Part shown: one piece after another, positions 56,398 through 64,000 of the stretch
Position numbering within the stretch: position 1 is the first letter of the stretch
How the letters are laid out: the number at the start of each line of letters is the position of its first letter
NCBI GenBank assembly: GCA_022225965.2
Contig: JAKJXP020000057.1
Coordinates: forward strand, 186,001-250,000
Direction: 5' to 3'
From: Diatrype stigma
Taxonomy: Eukaryota > Ascomycota > Sordariomycetes > Xylariales > Diatrypaceae
DNA length: 64,000 nucleotides
Made by a program: the position numbers and the translations under genes
Notes under the pieces: generated by a model
Told to the model about the DNA's origin: nothing
The model's database searches: none
The model's input: only the letters and a program-made list of their open reading frames with translations

Positions 56398-56974
56398 GTT
56401 TGCAACCTTAGGGTTGGGCGGTTGGTAGTGGGGGGGAGCAGATATGGACTTGGCAGTTTTGTAGATACGAATAGTTCACTTGGGGTGAGAATAGTGAGTG
56501 TGAAGTGAGAGTGGGAGTGGGAGTGAGAGTGAGAGTGACTGAAGCAGGAATGGGGGTCAAGTGGCTCCTTAATAAGTGGTGAGTGTGGGAATACCATCTA
56601 CCACAATGCAGCAACAGACGATTGGAGAGCCCCAGGCGTGTGTAGCTGGATAGCTGTCCAATGTCACACTGGCTATTTGGTTTCACGAAAGCAACTCAAG
56701 TTTCTACCTATTCGCTAGTGAACCGGCTGTGAAAAAGAACAAAGAACAGTGGAAGTGTAAAAGTTTCTGAAGTCTGAAAGAGATGGTTATAACTACCTGG
56801 TAGCTTAGTGAGGGAGAAAGAGACGAAGAAGAAGAAAAAGAAAGGGAAGAAGTAGAAGAGAAGCTCCAGACCTAACGGAGCAGTTTTACTGGACTTCCCT
56901 AACCACTAACCACCTACTTCGTATGTGGTTTAGGGAGCCTGGGAGCCTGAGAGCCAGTCATGTGAGAATATCTG

Positions 56975-57020
56975 CATACCTACATACCTACATACCTACA
57001 TACATGCCTACATACCTACC
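56975..57020. repeat. CATACCTA tandem tract
   Basis: Repeated CATACCTA units with one ATACATGC interruption. Confidence 0.85.
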
Positions 57021-57819
57021 AATGCAGGTGTGCATTGCATTGGCCTTGCATGATGCCTACATGGTACATGATACAATACATGACACGACACGACGGAAGC
57101 TGGCGCAATGAGGCGCCTTGACGATGCTGACTATGTATGTAGTTATGTATAATGTATTAATCATTACATAGTACACTATGTAGTTACTTCGTACTTATTA
57201 TCTTACTATAACTCACTCTACATAGTAAAGTACGCATTCTCTTATTAGTTATGGTGGAATCATGGTGGGAATGCCTAATTGCACATCCCGAACATCCCAC
57301 TACAGCTCCATGGCTGAAACGTCAATAGGCCGCACTTAGCGCTTTGCTAGCCTGCATGGAGCCTGGCCTGGCACGCTGGTGGCAGCCCTGGCCGATCCAC
57401 GGGGCAGGGGGGCTGGACTGGCCCCTGTGCCATGGCGGGGTTCTGCTTGCAAGGGTACGAAGGAGCCTATAGTCAGTACCGGTAGTACCTACATACTGCA
57501 CATACGAAGTGGCAGCGCAGCGGCAGTGGCAGTGGCAGTGGCTCGTATGGGCTTCCGCATTGGGGGTCTCACAGCTGGATTCATCCCACTTGAGTCGGCA
57601 TATTCGGCATGGGTAGGTAGGTCAAGTAAGTATTCAGGGATAAGCTCCGATATCTTCAACAGGTATGTGTGCTTCTAGAAGTATGACTACTAGGTACGGA
57701 CAGTGGCTATTTCTGCGAAGAGTTCCGATTAGTCTTAGGCGTAGCCTATGAACAGCATATTGTCATCACGTCACACAAGGAAAGGGGCAAGGGGCAGAAG
57801 AAGTGCGTAAGTGAGTAAG

Positions 57820-57835
57820 TTTTTTTTTTTTTTTT
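57820..57835 (+). repeat. T16 homopolymer
   Basis: Sixteen consecutive T in intergenic DNA. No A- or B-box could be recognised upstream on the plus strand. Confidence 0.85.
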
Positions 57836-58584
57836 GGTAAACGAGTGTGGATTAGCGAGCGACATCTACTTGCTATCAATCTAACTACAACGCAATTTTT
57901 TCTGTGTTCTGACCTGCAAGAAGACCACCGCCGTTCGGTTGAACAGTCCGACCAGGGGGTAGGGGGCTTAGGGGGTCTTCCAAAGCCAACGACGGCTCCG
58001 CAGGCCAGGTCATGATGCCCACCAAAACGGGATCTATGAAGTAGTTTGGGGACCGACGCTGGACGCGGCTGGAAATGGTAGCATGGCCACCTGGGCAGTT
58101 GGTCCCATCCATCTACCTGCTTAGTAGGTAAGTGATAAGTAGGCATGAAGTGTGGTGGCAACCGCCAGGCTGCCAATGCGTCCCGACTTTCTCGCCTGGC
58201 ACCATCGTCTCCTATATTCCGCCTAACAAATTTCACGACGAAGTATAATTTCTCCAAGAGCTCAGCGTTTGCAACCTCTGTACCCGAGGTGGGACTGGGC
58301 GTTATGCAGGTAGCGAAGACCTGGGCTGGTCCAACCAACGGCCGGAGCCATTGCTAACTAACACACTCGGGGTCACCTGGAGAAGGCAACATGGGTTTGA
58401 GATGTGCAGGCATCGGCCGGCCCAAGATCGTAAGCCTATTCCGAGGCGAGACTTCCAGTGGAGTTGTCTCGGCGTTCAGGGTCCCAACAGGGGAAACGAC
58501 CATATGGATCTGTACTAGGACGAAGCTGTGCTTTGCCGAAAAGAGGGTTGACAGCACTTTGGTCTGTCGTGTAGGCCTGACGAA

Positions 58585-61500
58585 TCAATCGAACCCGCTA
58601 CCAAGCTGACTAGCAAAGGCAGTGCTGACACTCTTTTCGTCGTCGTCATATCGGCGTCCGTAACCATTGGCGTATCCCGGGCGAGCGGAGTTTTCCACAA
58701 ATTGCTTTAGGCGATCACTCTGGGTGTAGGACGTAGGCCGAGCACGGAGGGCATCTTGTAGTCCAGCACCGAGACTGGCGCCGCCCTGGCCGACCCCCTT
58801 TCCTCCGATGACGCTAGAGGTGCCGTCAGTAAATTCCGAGGTGGCGACACTCTCCCCGGCGATACTCTCGGTGCCGCGAGCTTGTCTCTTGCCCCCTACC
58901 CGGCTACCAGGGGCGGGGTTAAAGCCAGGAAGGCCTGGCCATTGTTCCGGGTTGAAACTGGAGAACATCTGTGGAAAGGCAGTGTTTCCCAGACCGCCTC
59001 CGCCGAGTGAAGAGCTATGAAGACTCGAAGCATCATCCGGAATGAAGGACATCATAGAATTGGCATCAAAGTCTTGGTTGAAAGAATGGCCATTGGAAGC
59101 AGCAGGGCGCCCATTCGGGTATCCACCAGAGACGTAAGATGTCTGCTGAGGTCGTTGGCGGAAAGTATTCTTGGGCTTGCTGAACTGAAGTAGCGAAGTT
59201 TGCAGATTAGTTAGCGGACCCTCGACTAAGCACTTGCGCTCCTTGAAGTGAACAAGGAGGTGATGCCAGAGATCGTGCTTGGCCAGGATCTTGGGGTTTC
59301 CGATAATGACTAGCCCGTATTTCGCACGGGTCAGGCCGACGTTCAGTCGACGTGGGTCGGAAAGGAACCCAATGCCCTGGTTGTCGTTGGATCGAACACA
59401 AGACAGAACGATAAAATCCTTCTCGCGGCCTTGGAAAGCATCCACTGATGCAACTTCAACCTCCTTGTACGTCTCCTTCTTGAAGGTACCTGTATTCTGC
59501 ATCGTATTCACGATATAGCTTCGTTGTCCTTCGTACGGGGTAATAACGCCGATGTCACCAGGACGAACGCCAGCTTTGAAGAAACGAGTCACAACCTTTT
59601 CAACGTTGGAAGCTTCTGTGCGGTTGAGGTAGGAAGTGCCGGATGCTGAGATCTCCTCGTTGCCAAGGTTAGACCAAAACATCATAGGCGTGTCAGCCAC
59701 AGGCCAGGGGAAATCGACGTCCTTTCGAAGTCGATTCGGGGCCGAGACACCATTCTGAAGAGATCCTTCGTAAAACATGTTGGAGGGAAACTCGGAAAGG
59801 CAGGGATGCATTCGGTATTGAATATTGAGACGAATAGGGGTGAAAGTGAGTCTGACGAGACGCTCGAACAACGACTGGTTGAGACCAGCCTTGGCTGCTT
59901 TCTTGTTCATGATGACCGGACCAAGCTGCTTGTGATCTCCCACAAGGACGACTTGCTTGCAACCGAGAACAAGAGGGATCATGCACTCGGGCTCTGCGGA
60001 CTGTGTGGACTCGTCGATAAGTACGTTGCGGAACTTCATTTTAGCCAGACGTGGGTCGCCGGCACCAACACAAGTGCAACAAACAACATCCGCATTGCTA
60101 AGGATTTCGCGTTCCGCGGCTCTCGTGACCTGTTTGAATTTCTTTTCATCCTGGCTAGAAAGCTCGCCAAGTTCACTCTTGAGCTGGGACAGTTTCATCA
60201 GCTCTGGGTTGGTGTCTAGCATGCGTACCTGCTCGTGTAGAGCAAGAAAGCTGACTGAAGACTCGACATCCTCGCGGGACTTCGCAGTAAGCCGGACTAC
60301 CTTGAGACCTGTAAGGTTAATCCTTTCGCACAGCTGGTCGACAGCGACGTTAGACGGTGCGCACACAAGGACCTGGCCATTGTTCATCTTGGCCAGGTGG
60401 TAGATGATGGTGGCCGAGGTGACCGTCTTTCCAGTGCCAGGAGGACCCTGGATTAGACTGAGAGGCGTGGACAGAACATTCTTGATCGCGCTGATCTGAC
60501 TGCTGTTCAGCTCCGGAAGACCGGGCACACTGAACTTCTTAGGCAGGTTGGTCTTCATGGGAGCAACGGCAACTTCATGGCCAAGCAACTTGTGGAAAAT
60601 ATATCCAGAAACACTCATCTCGTCGACGGCGAACGTCTTCATGGCAGCCTGCATTCGATCGTATGAAGTGGCTTTCCAAACGTAGTCTGCAGAGAAATTA
60701 TGGGTGCACTCCGTCGGCACAGATTTGTCGTTTCCAGTCTTTCGCAGTTCCAGGGTGACTTCGTCGGATTGATTGTTGGGAATCTTGACGACATACCCGA
60801 CACCTTCCCAAACAGGACGGAGCTCTCCCTTGTACTTGAGTCGCATTTCATCACCGACAGCCAATTTGACGTCACCAGATTCCAGCTTCGGGAACGTGAA
60901 GCTTGCCAGGTGCTTGTTGTTGAGACCCATATCCCAGCGCACGATAAGACCCTCTTCGGACTGTGCTTCCTTGAGCTTCTTATCATAGTCCGACTCCATC
61001 TTGACGAGAGGTCCAAAGATGTTCTGGTACTGGAAGGGGTCCTCATACTTGAGCAATACTGGATGAGGGTCATCGTCGATGCTGGCAGCTTTCTCGAGGT
61101 CCGCGACGGTTGCATTCGCGTTATCTTTCCACATTTCTTCCAGCTTTGCAATCATCGGAGGTGTCAAGTGTCGAGCTCGAAGCTGTTCGTTGTCGCTAGG
61201 TGGAGAGACCAGCCAAGGCAAAAAGGCGCGATCCTCGATCAGGGGCTGCCATCTGGAAATATCCCAGCTCATATCCTTGGAAGACGGGGTGGCGGCGCAA
61301 GGTTGGCGACAGAGTAGTACAACGACCGTATCGGACTTGGCAGGAATGAAACCGAGCAGGAAAACGTTTTTGGTGCCGCAGTTATAGCATTCGAGGGTAG
61401 TGTCTCCGAGGGTCGATTGGGGGTGGAGCTGAACTTCCTTGTGACGAGCTCGCACCAGATGGTTGACGATGTGCGAGGAGCTCGCATTTCCTCGAGCACT

Positions 61501-61955
61501 GCAGAACCACTTGCTACAAGCGAGACATTTGACGACGGAGCCCGGAGCATGAATACCGCAGTAACTATTGTTGTACAACATAGTCAGCAATCAGTGTATT
61601 TGTGCAGCAACAATGCTCGAGTGTCTTCAACAGGGGGGAGGGTCGGTGTAACATACGCGCATGCATGAGGGGGCAGCTTTTTATCCTCCTCGGGAGCTTT
61701 GATGCTCATGCCCTTCATAGCGCCGACAGGGACGCTGGCCATGGATTCGGTATCGTCATCGTCGAAGACTTCAGTCTCGTTATCGTCATCATCGTTTCGG
61801 CGCCTCGCGTTACCTAGTCCTCCTCGGCCGGCATATTTAGGGTAGAGCAGGCTCTCATCGGGATCAAGGGTAGATAAATCATCATCGCCAGCATTGATAG
61901 CGGCAGCTGAGTCGGATACGAGATGATTACCTAGGTGAGTAAATGCGCCTTCCAT
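58585..61955 (-). CDS. upf1: Upf1 RNA helicase (nonsense-mediated decay)
   Basis: Two exons (61955-61657 and 61564-58585) give 1092 aa. The intron falls inside the Cys/His-rich Upf2-binding domain, which reads [20 protein letters not shown] and continues with further Cys/His pairs to [13 protein letters not shown]. The SF1 helicase core has GPPGTGKT (about 473-480), [20 protein letters not shown] (about 617-621), [33 protein letters not shown] and [10 protein letters not shown]. Family knowledge: Upf1 is the ATP-driven helicase that marks mRNAs with premature stops for decay in the cytoplasm. The C-terminal 180 residues are low complexity with a few SQ and TQ sites. A run of 13 C (coding strand) lies 27 nt before the start codon. 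Confidence 0.97.
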
Positions 61956-61981
61956 CGTAGCGCCTGGCGCGCAGCTGCGGC

Positions 61982-61994
61982 GGGGGGGGGGGGG
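61982..61994 (+). repeat. G13 run just upstream of UPF1
   Basis: Thirteen G on the plus strand (C on the UPF1 coding strand), 27-39 nt before the start codon and probably inside the 5' UTR. Confidence 0.85.
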
Positions 61995-63402
61995 TAGGTT
62001 TTAGAAGAGGATAGGGAAGGCTTGTGTTCTAATTGCAATTATTAGTCAAGTGATGTTGACGAGGTTGGATCCCTGTTGCATATGGAGAAGACAGGGTACG
62101 AAGTGAGAATAGGTAGATGATGAGGACAGAAAATGAAAAATACAGAAAGACAGATATACCTCTCGTGGTCCCAGGTTGTGTGGTTTCGTGCTGTTCGTGT
62201 TGTTGGGGCAGTAAAATATCAGAGCCTTGTCTTGCTCGGCGCAAAACCTTGGAAGAATATTGGTGGGTTCGTGGTTGCTGGAAAACGGACGAAGTATCAC
62301 ATCATTGGTGTTTGCTAAGTGCAACCAGTGAACATGTCACCTGGAGAGTCGTTGACGAGGGAAAGGGCGATTGAGAGAAACTGGATGTAGTAGCGATGCC
62401 GATTCCGATGCCGAGTGGCTGTTGTCTGCTGTTCGCTGTCCGCTGTCTGCTCTCCTACGCCGACTCGATGGTGCAGGTCAATTTGGAGTCTGGAGGTGGA
62501 ATTTCGGTGTTTCTGAATTGCGATGGGTTCAGTCTTCTGACGAACATTCATTTTTCCCAAGGTGTGGCGGGGTGGAACCTAGTGGCCTGATTGGTCAAAG
62601 CGTAAAGTACCTAGTACCCAGTAGCTAAAGTGAGCCTATGGCCGCAGCTCAGGGCGTAGGTACCTATTGAACTCCTCCTATTGTAGGTCGCAGGCCTAGG
62701 CAGATTAAGTAATCGAGTGCATTCCCGTCTGGTAGCGTCTGTATTTGCATACATACAGGCCTACAATGATGTAGACTATGTGCATCCTTGGAAAGGTTGA
62801 TATCGGCCATGTCAATGCATGCACGTGTGGTGTGTTGCATACATATGTCAGCTGTATGTACTCAGACACATACACCCGACGCATATACATACACACATAC
62901 ATACATACATAGTTAACCTTCGATACCTTATAACCCTTCCGTTTTGTTGCAGGCAGCCCTGTCAATCTGCCCCTCTGCTGGCTTGTCTACGAACTTCCCA
63001 TATTTGGCTTTCTTTTCGTCTGGAAACACTATTGGCAGATTCTAACCAATAACAAAGTTGCGATAAGATACCACCAAGATTTCAAGGTCAAACTAGAAAA
63101 CAAAGGTTGCTGTTATACTATCAACTGCGTGGTTGCTACACAACTAACAGCATCAATGTTCTACCAACCCATTGTCCTCTGGATCTTCCCCCCCTTTTCT
63201 GCTTTCCAGGTTACAGCATTGAGAATTAGACGCTAGGTCAGGGCTGAGTCGGTGTATTCAGTGGCCAAGCTCATGCGAGTATTGTCAAGTTTCAGATGTT
63301 GATAAGAAATAGGAAACTTGTTGAGGAAGGGGGAGGCTGTTACAACACATGTATTCGGAAAATCTGGACTTGAGCTATGCCCAGGTGGTACATACAGTCA
63401 TG

Positions 63403-63410
63403 TATAAATA
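63403..63410 (+). promoter_or_regulatory. TATA-like element (TATAAATA)
   Basis: Lies 173 nt before the ATG of the right-edge gene and is followed by GGGGGCC. Confidence 0.45.
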
Positions 63411-63516
63411 GGGGGCCATCTTGCTGTAGTAACTGGTATAATTTCGTGGCAGACCAGACCAGTAGGATCCAAGGTACGTTACACAGATTCGATCCTTCGC
63501 GTCATCCTCGAAGTAA

Positions 63517-63524
63517 TATATAAA
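63517..63524 (+). promoter_or_regulatory. TATA-like element (TATATAAA)
   Basis: Lies 59 nt before the ATG of the right-edge gene. Of the two TATA-like elements this one would give the shorter leader. Confidence 0.45.
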
Positions 63525-63582
63525 GACCGAACGGCCATTCGATACTCCATCGGTATAGTTCTATCTTACCATAATTCTCACC

Positions 63583-64000
63583 ATGGATCGTCGGAGGTAC
63601 ATGGATTCTGATGGGGAACGACTTCCCGAGGGGATGGTCCGAGTCGGGTATGATGCTGATGACGGGGTCTACATCTATCGCGCCGCTGACGGTTCACTTT
63701 GGCAAGGCGCATCAGGGCAGAGGTACGGAACTGTATTTCGAATCACAGGGCCTTCACACCCGTCACAGCCGTCACGCCCATCGCAGTCGTCACGCCCGTC
63801 ACCACCCCCACCATATAGCAGATCGAACGAGGTTCCAGTTGGTCACTCTAGCCAGAGCAACCGTTTGGAATCTTTTGATAATTGGTCTTGGCTTAATGGT
63901 GGGACGAATTCGGGCGAAGAACAACGTGTTGAGACGAAGTCGAAGAAGGAACGACGTGAAGCCGATGTGTGGCTTCGAGCTAAGAAAGACTGGCTTGCAA
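63583..64000 (+). CDS. partial gene cut by the right edge, possibly LysM/CBM50-associated protein
   Basis: The frame opens at an ATG in a strong CACCATGG context and stays open for 139 codons to the window end, so the 3' part is missing. The first 50 residues include LPEGMVRVGYDADDGVYIY and DGSLWQGASGQRYG. They resemble the N-terminus I associate with fungal proteins annotated as CBM50/LysM-domain, though the LysM itself would lie beyond the edge. A Ser/Pro/Arg repeat built from TCACRNCCG units follows (about residues 60-80), then a Trp-containing region (DNWSWLNGG) and a Lys/Glu-rich stretch (KSKKERREADVWLRAKK). No signal peptide is present at this start. The gene is well supported; the family name is tentative. 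Confidence 0.6.
   Translation, partial: MDRRRYMDSDGERLPEGMVRVGYDADDGVYIYRAADGSLWQGASGQRYGTVFRITGPSHPSQPSRPSQSSRPSPPPPYSRSNEVPVGHSSQSNRLESFDNWSWLNGGTNSGEEQRVETKSKKERREADVWLRAKKDWLA

Larger units (their letters stand above)
56398..58584. other. intergenic, 2.2 kb
   Basis: Between the AhpC/TSA-fold gene and UPF1, both on the minus strand. It includes a GAGTGN tract (56500-56540), a CATACCTA tract (56975-57020), AT-rich sequence at 57120-57260 and a 16-T run at 57820-57835. A 190-codon minus-strand frame at 57766-58338 is unsupported. Confidence 0.55.
61956..63582. other. divergent intergenic region, 1.6 kb
   Basis: Holds the UPF1 promoter and leader and the promoter of the right-edge gene. A G13 run is at 61982-61994, and an ATACATAC tract lies near 62885-62910. 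No additional gene is supported. Confidence 0.55.

Noticed and set aside
57766..58338. 190-codon minus-strand frame upstream of the AhpC/TSA gene
   Set aside because: Contains a poly-Lys stretch from the T16 run and no ordered motif. No splice partners or family similarity were seen.

Overview
This is a nuclear segment of a filamentous ascomycete (Pezizomycotina, most likely a Sordariomycete). The genes are eukaryotic, with short GT-AG introns of about 50-220 nt and TACTAAC/CTAAC-type branch points. The products are typical of moulds: a multi-ZZ NBR1 receptor, a Barentsz-type exon-junction protein, a BRE4/FUSC transporter and a class II O-methyltransferase. Intergenic DNA is long and rich in TACATAC/TAGGTA tetranucleotide runs. 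I saw no bacterial-type operons, CRISPR array, rRNA gene, intact tRNA or intact transposon.

Layout. 0-10 kb: Sac-family phosphoinositide phosphatase (-), Snu13 (-, six exons), V-ATPase subunit c (+, with a 13-nt exon), Bmt6-like rRNA methyltransferase (-). 10-20 kb: fructosamine-kinase-like gene (-, six exons), transketolase (+), a hypothetical protein with a 17-His tract (-). 20-29 kb: BRE4/FUSC membrane protein (+), O-methyltransferase (+), Erv41-type ER-Golgi cargo protein (+). 31-41 kb: NBR1-like autophagy receptor (-) and Btz/CASC3-like protein (+), separated by about 5 kb without a gene. 43-51 kb: cysteine-free aspartic protease with no signal peptide (-), aminodeoxychorismate-lyase-like enzyme (-), Tom70 (+). 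54-64 kb: AhpC/TSA-fold protein with long disordered tails (-), Upf1 helicase (-), and the 5' part of a gene running off the right edge (+).

I worked out the exon models by joining reading frames at GT-AG sites and checking that phase is kept from start to stop. Every multi-exon model given here closes in frame. The genes are mostly unlinked housekeeping functions: RNA processing and decay (Snu13, Bmt6, Btz, Upf1), membrane traffic and lipids (Sac, Erv41, V-ATPase, BRE4), protein import and turnover (Tom70, NBR1, aspartic protease) and metabolism (transketolase, fructosamine kinase, ADC lyase, O-methyltransferase). I see no biosynthetic cluster and no convincing new multi-gene system. The most unusual items are the Cys-free aspartic protease, a degenerate Pol III/tRNA-like unit near 46.5 kb, the V-ATPase micro-exon, a stop-free 60-nt intron that hides in an ORF, and a perfect 18-bp inverted repeat in the gene desert.
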